Counted from the first letter of the stretch, positions 1-10,306 are shown. The stretch is DNA of 64,000 nt from a candidate division CSSED10-310 bacterium (GCA_016931515.1 JAFGEQ010000019.1:96700-160699), one strand, 5' to 3'. A program made the numbers and translations. Notes: a model not told the origin generated them from the sequence alone.

Positions 1-2
1 AA

Positions 3-1988
3 AAACGAACAGTCGGACGAGACATTGTCATCGGTGTCGTTCTGGTAGCCGGCAGCGTTGTTCTCATGATGGGTTTTTTAAATTATTATGGCGTTGTCCA
101 GGTCGCGAAGAATGAGCAGGAAGCACGTTTGGAGCGTGTTGCAACGATGTTATCCCGTCGGCTGTCGCGACTGATGGCGGATAAGAATTATGATGCTGCC
201 ATCGACATTATGCGGGAAACGAAGAATGATCTTCCGGGGGCGAGCATCCGGCTGGAGGATTCGGAGGGGCATATTATCTTTTTTCATGATAATCCGTTGA
301 TTCGTCCAGTGGTATCTCCGCAGGAAGTTGAGCAGGCAATTGAATTCGAAAAGCAGATTCAGGGCAGGGTACGTCTAACCACATACAGCGATCGGATTGC
401 TCTGGTAAAGCGAAACACGATTACATTAACATTTTCAATTATTGCTGTGCTCATGCTTGCTTTGGTGATTACGATTAAAATAATTATCGGCAAGGTAATG
501 ATGCAATCCTTACAGCAGATTCAATCAGGAATCCGGATTTTTGCAGACGGAAACTATGAGCACCGGATTGTGCCGAGTATCTACCAGGATGTGCAACCGA
601 TTGTAACGGAGATCAACAGGATGGCGCAGTTTATCTCCAACCGGACATTGCAGTTGCAGCGAGAGATTAGTGAGCGGCGGCGCACGGAGATCGAACTGAC
701 TGAAAGCCGCCGTAAATTAGTGACACTCTTTCAAAATCTCCCGGGAATGGCATATCGGAGTGCGAACGATGAGTCCATGACGATGCTTTTCGTCAGCGAG
801 GGTGTCAGGAAGTTGACCGGATACGAAGCGGAGCAATTGATCGATAACAAAGAGATAGAGTTTTATCGGTTGATTCATTCGGAGGATCGGGAGATGGTCA
901 GTGTATCCAGGAAGAAAGGACTGCGGACTGATAAGCCATATGAGATTGAGTACAGAATACTGACGGCTTCGGGTGACATTCGCTGGGTATGGGAGCAAGG
1001 GACCGGGATTACTAATGTTTTTGGTGAGATCCTTGCTTTGGAAGGGTTTATGATGGACATCACGTCCAGACGTATGGCGGAGGAGGAACTGCGGCGGCTG
1101 AACGAGGAATTGGAGATGCGTGTTGATGCCAGGACGGCGGATTTGGAGGTATCGAACAGGGCGTTAAAGGAGAGTCTGAAGCTGATCAAGGAGACGCAGG
1201 TACGGCTTGTAGAGAGTGAAAAGTTAGCTGCATTGGGTGGAATGGTCGCTGGAATGGCGCATGAGATAAACAACCCGCTGGGTATCAGTGTAACAGCCGC
1301 ATCCTATCTGGATGCCAGGTTGAAAGAAGCAGCGGATATCTGCATTGACAAGACGATTCCGGAATTGGCTGATATTTTCACGAATTTGCAGGAGAGTGCC
1401 CGGATTATTCGTGCTAACATCAAGCGCGCCTCCGAATTGGTGTCCGGATTTAAGAAGGTTGCCATTGATCAGTCGGTGGAGGAGAAGCGGATTTTCAGTA
1501 TGAAGGAATATCTCGATGAACTGATGCTGAGTCTGAGACCCGAACTGAAAAAGTCGATGACTGAAGTTGTTGTAAACTGCCCGGATAATCTCAAGGTTGA
1601 CAGTTATCCGGGAGCCTTTTCACAGATCATTACGAATCTCGTTATAAATGCCGTTCGTCATGGATTTGCTGAGCGAGGGAAGGGACGTATCGAATTAAGC
1701 GTCAAGCAGGCAGCTCGACATTTAATGGTAGTTTTCAGTGATGACGGCTGCGGTATTCCCGATCATGTTCTTCCCAAGATATTTGATCCCTTCTTCACCA
1801 CCGCTCGTGGCCAGGGAGGAAGTGGATTAGGGCTGCATGTTGTTTTCAGTATCGTCACAAATACTCTGAAGGGTGATATTCATTGTGACAGCCGGGTCAA
1901 CAGCGGAACCCGGTTCATAATAAGAATCCCGTACAGTGAGTTGGGAACAACGCTGATGATAGAATCACGCCCGGGTATCGAACAGTAA
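3..1988 (+). CDS. Membrane sensor histidine kinase (HAMP-PAS-HisKA-HATPase), 5' end outside window
   Basis: This is the kinase half of a two-component system. The reading frame is open to the left edge with no start codon, so the N-terminus is missing. It begins inside a first membrane helix, followed by about 100 residues of probable periplasmic sensor and a second helix (near nt 420-500). A HAMP linker, a PAS/PAC domain (nt 700-1080) and a coiled coil come next. The H-box MAHEINNP carries the phospho-acceptor His (codon at 1260). The ATPase domain has the N-box (NLVINAVRHG), the G1 box DDGCGIPD and GSGLGL. There is no receiver domain, and no response regulator gene lies downstream in the window. 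The next gene converges on it 50 bp away. Signal and target are unknown. Confidence 0.93.
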   Translation, partial: KRTVGRDIVIGVVLVAGSVVLMMGFLNYYGVVQVAKNEQEARLERVATMLSRRLSRLMADKNYDAAIDIMRETKNDLPGASIRLEDSEGHIIFFHDNPLIRPVVSPQEVEQAIEFEKQIQGRVRLTTYSDRIALVKRNTITLTFSIIAVLMLALVITIKIIIGKVMMQSLQQIQSGIRIFADGNYEHRIVPSIYQDVQPIVTEINRMAQFISNRTLQLQREISERRRTEIELTESRRKLVTLFQNLPGMAYRSANDESMTMLFVSEGVRKLTGYEAEQLIDNKEIEFYRLIHSEDREMVSVSRKKGLRTDKPYEIEYRILTASGDIRWVWEQGTGITNVFGEILALEGFMMDITSRRMAEEELRRLNEELEMRVDARTADLEVSNRALKESLKLIKETQVRLVESEKLAALGGMVAGMAHEINNPLGISVTAASYLDARLKEAADICIDKTIPELADIFTNLQESARIIRANIKRASELVSGFKKVAIDQSVEEKRIFSMKEYLDELMLSLRPELKKSMTEVVVNCPDNLKVDSYPGAFSQIITNLVINAVRHGFAERGKGRIELSVKQAARHLMVVFSDDGCGIPDHVLPKIFDPFFTTARGQGGSGLGLHVVFSIVTNTLKGDIHCDSRVNSGTRFIIRIPYSELGTTLMIESRPGIEQ

Positions 1989-2038
1989 TCCCGATTACGG
2001 TACGGATCGATTTAAAATTGGATCAGAGTGACTGACTG

Positions 2039-5000
2039 TCAAAGTTGATAACTCCTGCGCGGATGAAGTCCCAGATCCGGTTCAACCAGTGGATTGAGTT
2101 CCAATTCCCTGATGATATGTGTGATAGCATGCTCCAGTTGCGGATCGTCTCCATTGGCGACATGGTGGGGTTTGACATCAACTATTATATCCGGCACTGC
2201 ACCGCGATTTTCCAGGTTCCAGCCGACATCATCGAACCAGTGATAAAATTCAGGCTGTGTGACCACAGTTCCGTCAACCAATGCCTGTTGAGGAGCTATT
2301 CCCACAACGCCTCCCCAAGTCCGCCGGCCTATCAGTGTGCCCAGTTTCATCATCTTGAATTTGTGTGCGAATAGATCGCCATCGCTTCCGGAGTATTCAT
2401 CGCAGAGGGCAACAAGGGGACCGCGTGCACAGAATGTCGGGACCGGAGTAATAGGTGAGTGCCTTGCCGCGCAATATCCCAGGCGTTTTCTTGACAACTT
2501 TTCGAGAAGGAGGCTTGAGACATGACCTCCGGCATTGTTCCGCACATCGATGATCATTGCATCGCGATGGGATTCTGCCAACCAGGATCGATGAAACTGA
2601 GCGAAACCATTCGTGCCCATATCCTGAATATAAAGATAACCAACCCGATCATCGGTTTTTCGGTGGACATATTCGGTGGTTTTATTGACCCACTCACGGA
2701 GACGGGCGGGTATCTCATTTCCGATGGTTTTCACGGAAATATCCCAATTGGAGTGTCCATCAGAAAGCGTTAGAATGACTTCCTGGCCACTCATCCCCAG
2801 CAGAAGTTGACCGGGAGGAACATTCCAAGAAACAGGCTGCCCATTGACAGCAATAAGGTAATCACCGGCCTTTGCTTTCACTCCGGGTTGATTCAGAGGT
2901 GAGTTCATTGCAGGATCCCACGTGTCGCCTTTGACGATATGCGTAATTATATATCGATCCGACCCCGAATCATATTGCAGATCAATCCCGAGCATGCCCT
3001 GTGAAAAATCAGGGTGTTCTTCATATTCGCCTCCGATTTCATAAGAGTGCGACGTGCCCAACTCCCCGTAACATTCCCAGATAACATCGGATAACTCCGA
3101 ACGGGTGCTGCAGCGTTTGACCAATGGCAGGTAACGCTCGTACATCAGGTTCCAATCGACCCCCGATAAATCCTCGGCAAAATATTCATCTCTCATCAAC
3201 CGCCATGATTCCCGGTACATCTGCAACCATTCGGATTTTGGATCAAGAGTTGATTTCAATCGTGTCAAGTCGACCCATCCGGATTGCTTATTGAAAGCAG
3301 GCGAATCGTTCTTTAGCGGAGTTTTGGTGGCATCCAGCACCCGGAGACCATCGGAGGTGCGGTACGCAAGGACTTTTCCGTCATGACTGAATGCGATATC
3401 GAAGACATTTTCTGCATAGGGTTCAACAGTTAAAGATTTGAGATTGAAAAATCCCAATCGAAGACCTTGTGGTTTTTCTGTGGATTTCTGTCGCGAAAGA
3501 GCTCCTTCAATATTTCTTTCCAATAACCAGACACGGTCCTTTGTTGCATGGATTCCAAGATACAGACCATCCGGGACCGGCATCGCTATCGCGCGTTCCC
3601 GGATCCCTTCCAGATCGATTGTGACAGGTGTTGCTGCGGTAATATCAGCTCGCGAGGTATCCTCAGGCGCGGACTTCGATGCTTCCGACTTGTCATCAGA
3701 CGTCTCAGATGGCGATTCGGGCTTGGGATTGAAAGGATTCAGAAGATCAGCCTTAAGAGTTATAGCCATTGGGATGATTCCCTTAGGGAAGCCATAATTG
3801 AAATCAAGATTGTCCCGCACCGGATCAAACACACGCCAGGACAGGAAATAAAGGTAACGACCCTGCGGATCGAATACCGGTTCGCGATCTAACAAAACCG
3901 GATTTGATGCTATATGCGTTGATCGGTTATGACGATCAAAAATCTTGATTGCCACACGATGCGGATCGATAGAACAGGAATATGCCACCCAACGACCATC
4001 TGCTGAAATGTCAAAGTCGGACATCCTTTGATATTGACTTCGATCAAGCAGACAGTATTTTCCTGTATCCAATTCAACTTCGATTATTTCCTCATGGTTA
4101 TTCGTCACAATCAGGACATCCGAGCCCGGCACGATCCTCATCCGATTGATACGTCCGACAGGTATATTTTTAAGTACAATCGGCCTGACGAGTGGATCTT
4201 TGCTGAAAATACACAATTCCTCTTCTCCGGACTCATCAGTAACAGCAACAAAACGATCGCCGTCGTTCAGCCATCGCGACAGGCGATATCGAACCCGACC
4301 ACTGCGATCGCCATATGTCTGGACACCCCCCTGCCAATGAGAAAAATGAAAAAGCCTGCCACGTGAAACAGCCAGACAAGAGCAATTCGACGGATGAATA
4401 TCAATTGTCTCCAGGTGTTTCTTTAATATAGGCATTTTCGTTCGTAATTGTCTGAAGGAGGATGGTAACTCGATCTCTAGTTTTTCTGATTTGTGATCAG
4501 TGGTCGATAACCGGTAGATGTCGGCACCCATCTGATAAACAATTGATTCTCCGTCCGTCTGAGGGTTTCGAACATAATAATCATTGCTAAACGTATGGCG
4601 TGTGATTTCTTTCCCTTCGATATCACAGGAATAAATGTTCCCGATACCGTCATGATCCCCGACAAAATAAATCCGGTCTGCTATCCACATTGGATAGGCA
4701 ATATTGGAATCGATCTCCAATAAACGATGAAATTGACCGTTACCCTCGATATCGATCCAGACTTCTCCCGCACGACCTCCCTTATATCGTTTCCAGTGAG
4801 CCGGTTCCCGGCCGAAACGCCCTAAAACCATTCCACCGCGGGGTCCGAAACTGAGACAAGAACCATATCCCACTTTCATATTGACGGGATGGCCGCCCTC
4901 CAAGTCAACCCGGAAGATCAGGTTCAGACTACGGAATGGAGACCCCGACACAGAGTTAAAAATAACGCTCTGACTGTCAGGCGTCCAACCCAACGTTCTG

Positions 5001-5266
5001 GCTCCCGGTGAACCGCTGTAGGTGAGACGTTTCATTGATCCACCATTCAGGGGCATCACATAAATTTCCGGAACCCCTTCATCGGTACTCGTGAAGGCGA
5101 TCCATCGGCCATCAGGAGATATCCGCGGGTTTTGCGGTATACCGCGGGATTGGGTTAGAAGACAGGCTCGCTGATTATCCAGGGAGAATGTCCAAAGGTC
5201 ATCATCTGCCCGAAAAACGAGTTGCTTGCCATGTATCGCAGGTTCCTGAAAATACCCTGTCTTCAT
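2039..5266 (-). CDS. Tricorn-type protease (S41 family, beta-propeller/PDZ)
   Basis: Large cytosolic serine peptidase that in the tricorn family trims peptides released by other proteases. Order of parts: TolB/WD40-like propeller repeats in the first 300 residues, a second propeller, an acidic Ser-rich linker, the C1 domain, a PDZ domain and the C2 catalytic domain. Tricorn active-site landmarks are visible: GTSHSYE (catalytic His), YSGSDGD (nucleophile Ser) and ENRGAVPD (Glu). There is no signal peptide. The ATG at 5266 is chosen over one 11 codons upstream because AAGGAGGA (5271-5278) lies just ahead of it, giving 1075 residues, the usual tricorn size. It stands alone, convergent with the histidine kinase and divergent from the GalT-like gene. 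The family assignment is firm; the substrate is not known. Confidence 0.93.
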   Translation of the reverse strand: MKTGYFQEPAIHGKQLVFRADDDLWTFSLDNQRACLLTQSRGIPQNPRISPDGRWIAFTSTDEGVPEIYVMPLNGGSMKRLTYSGSPGARTLGWTPDSQSVIFNSVSGSPFRSLNLIFRVDLEGGHPVNMKVGYGSCLSFGPRGGMVLGRFGREPAHWKRYKGGRAGEVWIDIEGNGQFHRLLEIDSNIAYPMWIADRIYFVGDHDGIGNIYSCDIEGKEITRHTFSNDYYVRNPQTDGESIVYQMGADIYRLSTTDHKSEKLEIELPSSFRQLRTKMPILKKHLETIDIHPSNCSCLAVSRGRLFHFSHWQGGVQTYGDRSGRVRYRLSRWLNDGDRFVAVTDESGEEELCIFSKDPLVRPIVLKNIPVGRINRMRIVPGSDVLIVTNNHEEIIEVELDTGKYCLLDRSQYQRMSDFDISADGRWVAYSCSIDPHRVAIKIFDRHNRSTHIASNPVLLDREPVFDPQGRYLYFLSWRVFDPVRDNLDFNYGFPKGIIPMAITLKADLLNPFNPKPESPSETSDDKSEASKSAPEDTSRADITAATPVTIDLEGIRERAIAMPVPDGLYLGIHATKDRVWLLERNIEGALSRQKSTEKPQGLRLGFFNLKSLTVEPYAENVFDIAFSHDGKVLAYRTSDGLRVLDATKTPLKNDSPAFNKQSGWVDLTRLKSTLDPKSEWLQMYRESWRLMRDEYFAEDLSGVDWNLMYERYLPLVKRCSTRSELSDVIWECYGELGTSHSYEIGGEYEEHPDFSQGMLGIDLQYDSGSDRYIITHIVKGDTWDPAMNSPLNQPGVKAKAGDYLIAVNGQPVSWNVPPGQLLLGMSGQEVILTLSDGHSNWDISVKTIGNEIPARLREWVNKTTEYVHRKTDDRVGYLYIQDMGTNGFAQFHRSWLAESHRDAMIIDVRNNAGGHVSSLLLEKLSRKRLGYCAARHSPITPVPTFCARGPLVALCDEYSGSDGDLFAHKFKMMKLGTLIGRRTWGGVVGIAPQQALVDGTVVTQPEFYHWFDDVGWNLENRGAVPDIIVDVKPHHVANGDDPQLEHAITHIIRELELNPLVEPDLGLHPRRSYQL

Positions 5267-5423
5267 CAAATCCTCCTTGTCTGGAAAGAAAATTTCCATG
5301 AAACTGTTTTTTCATTATCACATTCGGATTTTTAAAGGAAGGATGAGTTACACCCTAAATACTTCATTCACGGGAGCCGTCTGCCCGAATGACTCTGGGC
5401 CGGATCAATGGTGAGAAGACGGG

Positions 5424-5452
5424 TTGATACGGAGGGCTGATGGTCGAATATA
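5424..5452 (+). promoter_or_regulatory. Possible sigma70-type promoter ahead of the GalT-like gene
   Basis: TTGATA (5424-5429) and AATATA (5447-5452) are separated by 17 bp, in the 273-bp divergent gap before the gene starting at 5540. The -10 match is modest and an overlapping TATATA register exists. I see nothing else in this gap. Confidence 0.3.
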
Positions 5453-5539
5453 TATGACATTATGGAATTCAAGGAGTGAAGCTGATACATTATGGGTCGA
5501 TCAAGTTTCTGCTCCATTTATCTTTTCGGAGAGTGTCGA

Positions 5540-6586
5540 ATGCATGAGTTTTTTAAAACCAGGATCGAGACGGCTTCGTTCAGGATGCCCGGGAGTGACA
5601 CGGACATTATATGTAAGGTTGAGTTCAGAGAGGATCCTCTGACCGGCAGGACGAGTGTTATCTGTGAAAATCTATTGAAGAAGGTGCAGATTCTATACGG
5701 AGAGACCGATCGAAATCTGATTGATCAACTTGTCAATGAATCGCGGGCGAATTGCATTTTCTGTCCTCCTCTGGTTTTCGAATCGACACCCAGATATCCC
5801 GAAACCCTGTGTCCTGGGGGGCGTCTGCTTGGAAAAGAATCGATCCTGTTTCCCAATCTTTTTCCGATCGCCGAGATCCATGCGGTAATGACATGGCCGG
5901 ATAATCATTTTTTAACTCCCGGTCAGTTTACCTTCGCAAAATTAAGCGACCTGTTCAGTCTGGCGACACGGTTCATTTCAGATTTGGAGATCAGACGGCC
6001 ATCAATCGAATTCATCTCTTTTAACTGCAATTATATGCCTCCCGCAGGAGCCAGTGTCATCCACCCACATTTTCAACTCGTCGGAACTCGCGAACCTCCA
6101 TACCGACTGGCGAAAATCATCCATGCAGCATATACATGGTCTATGGATCATCACGAGAATTACTGGGATATTTTATGTCGAATCGAGAGAGAGCAGGGAG
6201 ATCGCTGGATCGGTATGACAGGGCGATGGCACTGGATAGCAGCCTGGTCACCGTTAGGGGCGAATGAAATTATCAGTGTTCATGAATCAGCTCGGACCTT
6301 GTATGATCTCGATGCTACCGATTGGAACAGTCTTGCTGAGGGGCTGAACAAGGTGCTGAGTCACTTTGACGAACGGGCGTATTCCAGTTTCAATGTGTGT
6401 CTTGCCGGAGGCACACGCTCCGCCAATAACGGACAGCGATGCGTGTTAAGGGTTATCAGTCGGCAGAATGTCAAATCGATGTACAGAAACGATGAATATT
6501 TTCTGCAAAAATTCCATGGGATTGAACTGATCGTTACTGCTCCGGAAACAATAGCAGCCGAGTTAAAACATCGTTTCAATGGCTGA
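5540..6586 (+). CDS. GalT-like nucleotidyltransferase (HIT superfamily)
   Basis: Resembles galactose-1-phosphate uridylyltransferase, which moves a UMP group between UDP-sugar and sugar-1-phosphate through a uridylyl-histidine intermediate. A CxxC pair (NCIFCPP) and the active-site HPHFQ motif are visible, matching the CxxC and HPHxQ of class I GalT. The start at 5540 is preceded by GGAGAG. At 348 residues the length is normal. It overlaps the following glycosyltransferase by 8 bp (ATGGCTGA), so the two are probably co-translated. No galactokinase or epimerase lies nearby, so the sugar could be other than galactose, and an ADP- or GDP-sugar pyrophosphorylase-like activity is possible. The superfamily call is good; the exact reaction is inferred. 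Confidence 0.7.
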   Translation: MHEFFKTRIETASFRMPGSDTDIICKVEFREDPLTGRTSVICENLLKKVQILYGETDRNLIDQLVNESRANCIFCPPLVFESTPRYPETLCPGGRLLGKESILFPNLFPIAEIHAVMTWPDNHFLTPGQFTFAKLSDLFSLATRFISDLEIRRPSIEFISFNCNYMPPAGASVIHPHFQLVGTREPPYRLAKIIHAAYTWSMDHHENYWDILCRIEREQGDRWIGMTGRWHWIAAWSPLGANEIISVHESARTLYDLDATDWNSLAEGLNKVLSHFDERAYSSFNVCLAGGTRSANNGQRCVLRVISRQNVKSMYRNDEYFLQKFHGIELIVTAPETIAAELKHRFNG

Positions 6587-8099
6587 CCGATACTATAAAA
6601 TCTATCTGATTGCGATCCTCATTACGGCCGCTCTGTTGAGAATGTACGGCTTGAACAGAATGTCATTATGGGGCGATGAAGCCTGCATGATTTATTTGTG
6701 CCGGGAAACTCCGGCAGACATTATTGAGGCCCTGGCATCTGCAGATCGCCCCGATGTTGATGTCGCTCCACCACTTTTCTTCATTCTCCTAAACGCCTGG
6801 ATGCACCTTTTGGGATCATCCATATTCGCATTCCGTGGATTTTCAGTGTTGTTCGGAGTTTTGACGGTCTGGGGTGTCGTTCAACTGGGTGAGCACCTGT
6901 TTTCAAAAAAGACGGGCTGTCTGGCCGGCATTTTTGCAGCCATTCATCCATTCCAGATATGGTATTCCCAGGAAGGTCGAATGTACACTCTGGCCGGCTG
7001 TCTGGCCGTATATACAATTCTTTTTCTCAGCAGAGCGCTCAGATGTCCAACCCAGTATTCGGCATGGATACCCTTTGCGATCACAGGTATTGCACTCGCC
7101 TATACACAATATTATGGTTTATTGCTGTTATTCGCACTGTTTCTTCATGCTGTCCTCGCGATCCGAAAAATGGATGCCGATAGAAAACGTGCAGCTTCCT
7201 GTTTTGCCGGAGTTGTCATTTTCTGGATAGCCGCATTCCTTCCCTGGACACCCGTGTTGTTGAGGGATTACATGCATGCCGGAGCGCCGGGAGGATTTCC
7301 GTTGATGTTCAACTGGGTAGTGACACCGGTTTTTCTTTTTGCAAAGGCCGTGATGTTCGGATTGGAAATGTATATCCGAGATTATCTATGGTTATATCCC
7401 CTGCCGATGATACTGGCTGCACTCTCAGTGGGTACTGCGATGGCACGATGGCGGGAACCTCCGGTACGGTTGCTGATGTTTTCCGTGGTTATTCCTTTTT
7501 TAATTGTCTATGGAGGCAGTCTGGCCGGATTACGAGTGTATAAAAGTCATCCTTTTGTTATTTTTCATCCAGCATTCCTAGTGCTGATGGCTTCCGGATC
7601 GTTCCTGTTAAAACAAACAGTGAGGCGGTTCACTATCGGTATCTTGATAGCCGCTCAAATCACGGTATTGATTACGCTGGTTCTGGGTGGCAATTATGTC
7701 AAACCGAGGGTTCAAGACATCGTAGATTGGATTGATGCTCGATCGGGTGATCGGAGCACAGTTGCGGTATGCCCGGCATTTATTCCCAATCCCCTGCCGA
7801 TTGTTGGGGATTTACTTGCATTTCGTTATCATAGCCAGGATCGGATGAATACATTGTATCTGACCGGTTCGAGATCTCAGGAATTGGTTGAATCCATCAG
7901 GAAGCATGGATCAGCGAGTGATCAGCTCTATTTTGTCTACCAGGACAATGATGAAGTCAGACCGATTGTCGATGATGTGATCATGGAGCTAAACCAGGTG
8001 TGGAAACGTGAGGAGACTGCTCTTTTCCCCAGTAAAAACCGGGGTTTTTCGATGGCAGTTATTCGATATGGTGTACGGGCCTTACAAAATAATCAATAA
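6579..8099 (+). CDS. Polytopic glycosyltransferase, GT39/ArnT-PMT type
   Basis: Integral membrane glycosyltransferase of the GT-C fold, expected to use a polyprenyl-phosphate sugar on the periplasmic side of the inner membrane. The N-terminus has the family hallmark: one membrane helix followed by LRMYGLNRMSLWGDEA, with the Asp-Glu pair in the first periplasmic loop acting as catalytic acid. About ten hydrophobic segments follow, then a soluble C-terminal region of roughly 130 residues. Translation starts inside the end of the GalT-like gene, and a GT9 gene follows directly. The acceptor (lipid A, glycan or protein) cannot be read from sequence. Confidence 0.8.
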   Translation: MADRYYKIYLIAILITAALLRMYGLNRMSLWGDEACMIYLCRETPADIIEALASADRPDVDVAPPLFFILLNAWMHLLGSSIFAFRGFSVLFGVLTVWGVVQLGEHLFSKKTGCLAGIFAAIHPFQIWYSQEGRMYTLAGCLAVYTILFLSRALRCPTQYSAWIPFAITGIALAYTQYYGLLLLFALFLHAVLAIRKMDADRKRAASCFAGVVIFWIAAFLPWTPVLLRDYMHAGAPGGFPLMFNWVVTPVFLFAKAVMFGLEMYIRDYLWLYPLPMILAALSVGTAMARWREPPVRLLMFSVVIPFLIVYGGSLAGLRVYKSHPFVIFHPAFLVLMASGSFLLKQTVRRFTIGILIAAQITVLITLVLGGNYVKPRVQDIVDWIDARSGDRSTVAVCPAFIPNPLPIVGDLLAFRYHSQDRMNTLYLTGSRSQELVESIRKHGSASDQLYFVYQDNDEVRPIVDDVIMELNQVWKREETALFPSKNRGFSMAVIRYGVRALQNNQ

Positions 8100-8112
8100 G
8101 CGAAAACGTTTT

Positions 8113-9216
8113 ATGGTCATGAGTGCGGACAGGCTCTTGACGATTGCGTCCGAGCTGGGTCTGATTCGTGCAAACAGCATAAACGGGAAGTTGCCGGACA
8201 GAAATGATATTCGGAAGTTGCTTGTCATCCGTCTCGCTTACATTGGTGACGTAGTAATGACCCTGCCGGTATTGGCTCCTTTGAGAAATGCATTTCCCAA
8301 TGCTCAGATTCATTTTTTAACGTCAGTCAATGCTGCCCCGCTGCTCCGGAATCAACCTTGTCTTGATGAGATAATTGCGGTTCAGCCCTCCTGGTTTTTT
8401 AAGCATTCTGCTGCTGATAAACCGAGTAAAATCAGGCAATTATTGAGCAACGGCTATGATGTCGGATTCGATTTTAGAGGGGATATCCGAAATATCTGGC
8501 ATTGTCTTTTCCGGCCCGGTATTCCGATACGGATCAGCTATTCTTCCGGTGGGGGTCGACTATTGCTCACCCATGCCGTTCCATGGTGCGAACTAAAGCA
8601 TAAAGTTGAGTATCATCTTGATCTTTTAAGAGCATTAGGAATTGAGGCAGCGAGCTGTGATCCCATGATCATTCTGGCTGAAGCGGAAATCGCAGCTGCC
8701 AGATCTTTATTAGATCGGATACCTGGATGTAGAGGAGAATCCCCGATTATGGTTCATCCGGGAGCTCGCCTGCCATTAAAACGGTGGCCGGCTGAGCGGT
8801 TTGCGGATCTGATAAAGCGGGTTCTCTCGGAAAGGGTTGGTCCGGTCGTTTTGGTCGATTCTGCGGACAGCGTGTCAGCTCAGTATATTTCTTCGAGGGT
8901 TCCGGAAATCATCAACCTGGCTGGTTGCCTGACGCTTCGGGAGATGGCCGCGGTTGCTTCTCTGGCAAGGGTCTTTGTCTGTAATGACAGTGGACCGATG
9001 CATATCGCTGCAGCTGTCGGCACGCGTGTTGTAGCGCTTTTTGGTCCATCACGATCCATTGAAACAGCCCCGCGGGGTAAAGGTCACCGGGTAATAGAGG
9101 CGGACTGCCCATTTAAAGAGCGATGCGATGAGAGTGAATGTTTAAAGGGTGTCAACGGGTGCATGTCACAGATTTCTGTGGATGCTGTTTTTGCGCATGT
9201 GGTGAGGTCAGACTGA
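8113..9216 (+). CDS. Glycosyltransferase family 9 (heptosyltransferase-like)
   Basis: GT-B enzyme of the ADP-heptose:LPS heptosyltransferase family, which builds the LPS inner core on the cytoplasmic face. Visible signatures are KLLVIRLAYIGDVVMTLPVL near the N-terminus, HPGA followed by KRWPAERFADL, and NDSGPMHIAAAVGTRVVALFGPS in the nucleotide-sugar domain. The frame is open upstream into the preceding gene. The ATG at 8113 (with a second at 8119) is the first start after that gene's stop at 8099; no good Shine-Dalgarno decides between them, so the start is uncertain. It is the last gene of a three-gene plus-strand run. Heptose specificity is inferred from the family only. Confidence 0.85.
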   Translation: MVMSADRLLTIASELGLIRANSINGKLPDRNDIRKLLVIRLAYIGDVVMTLPVLAPLRNAFPNAQIHFLTSVNAAPLLRNQPCLDEIIAVQPSWFFKHSAADKPSKIRQLLSNGYDVGFDFRGDIRNIWHCLFRPGIPIRISYSSGGGRLLLTHAVPWCELKHKVEYHLDLLRALGIEAASCDPMIILAEAEIAAARSLLDRIPGCRGESPIMVHPGARLPLKRWPAERFADLIKRVLSERVGPVVLVDSADSVSAQYISSRVPEIINLAGCLTLREMAAVASLARVFVCNDSGPMHIAAAVGTRVVALFGPSRSIETAPRGKGHRVIEADCPFKERCDESECLKGVNGCMSQISVDAVFAHVVRSD

Positions 9217-9256
9217 AATTGAGCCGAGGGTGAAACAGATAGCCTCTCTCGACTTC

Positions 9257-10246
9257 TTATGTTGATACTTTGAACTGCGTGACCTGACGTATTAATTCGT
9301 CGGTGATTTCCTGCACAAATTGTTCAATCGGTTTTTCCTGAGAACACCCCGATGCTCCCCTATGTCCACCACCACCAAATCGAGCAGCGATCCGGCTGAC
9401 ATCGAAACCGAGCTTGGATCTGAATTCACAGAATACCTTGCCTGCTTCCGCCTCTATAAAGCTGGCTCCAACGAGTGCGCTCTCTAGGGACACGAGATAG
9501 CTGAAAATACCGGAACTCCATGCATGCCGGTAGTCGGCTCCAAGTGCTTTTATGTCCTTGTCCCGAAGAACAACGATTGCAATCTGCCCATTACATAGCA
9601 GCTCAAACGTTGATAATGCGAGTCCCAGAACACGAAGATCAATGGCTGTCCTGTTTTGAACGAGTCGCCGGATAATCGGTGCCGAATCGATGCCGAGTTT
9701 TTTCAATTCCGCTGCAGTCAGGAACGTATCAGCTGTGACGCCTTCATTCTGGAAATGTCTGGAGTCGGTCACGAGTCCGGTATAAAGACATTCTCCAACC
9801 GAAGCGTCGAGAGGCCATCCGGCTGTTTTGATCAGGTGGAAAACAACTTCGCAGGTCGAGGATGCGTCGATATCGACATGATCGTAGTCTGCAAAACCAG
9901 TGTTGGTCGCATGATGATCAATATTGATGATACTGCATCCGAGTTCCCGGATAATATCCTGAAATCCGGTTCGGTCTTCCGAGCCGATATCCAGGATCAT
10001 TACAACATCGTATCCGGGATGCAGTTCCTGAGGCGTCAATATGGATTCTTTTTCGAAGAGAAAATCAAACCGATCACCAACACCATTGAACCAGGCGATA
10101 TCAACTGTTTTACCGGTCAGGCGAAGGGATCTCACAAGTCCCATCACGGAGCCGGCGGCATCGCCATCAGGATAAATATGTGAGGTGACGAGTATTTTTT
10201 TTGAGTTGTTGACTTTCTGGATCAAATCATGATCAAACGATTTCAA
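9257..10246 (-). CDS. nrnA: DHH/DHHA1 phosphoesterase, NrnA-like (nanoRNase / pAp phosphatase)
   Basis: Family members degrade oligoribonucleotides of 2-5 nt and dephosphorylate pAp, the by-product of PAPS use, to AMP. Motifs are HIYPDGDAAGS (metal ligands), LDIGSEDRTGF, the DHH motif in NIDHHATN, TGLVTDSRHF, and the C-terminal DHHA1 GGGHRGASGC. The start is probably the TTG at 10246, because AAGGAGAT (10253-10260) is six bases ahead; a TTG at 10264 lies before that ribosome binding site. The protein is 329 residues, normal for the family. A pAp phosphatase role fits the sulfate-activation genes 14-18 kb away, but nanoRNA turnover alone would also explain the gene. Confidence 0.88.
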   Translation of the reverse strand: MKSFDHDLIQKVNNSKKILVTSHIYPDGDAAGSVMGLVRSLRLTGKTVDIAWFNGVGDRFDFLFEKESILTPQELHPGYDVVMILDIGSEDRTGFQDIIRELGCSIINIDHHATNTGFADYDHVDIDASSTCEVVFHLIKTAGWPLDASVGECLYTGLVTDSRHFQNEGVTADTFLTAAELKKLGIDSAPIIRRLVQNRTAIDLRVLGLALSTFELLCNGQIAIVVLRDKDIKALGADYRHAWSSGIFSYLVSLESALVGASFIEAEAGKVFCEFRSKLGFDVSRIAARFGGGGHRGASGCSQEKPIEQFVQEITDELIRQVTQFKVST

Positions 10247-10306
10247 AAGGTTATCTCCTTGCAAACAGTCCGCTGATTCATGCAGATTACCTGCATGCCC
10301 GAAAAT

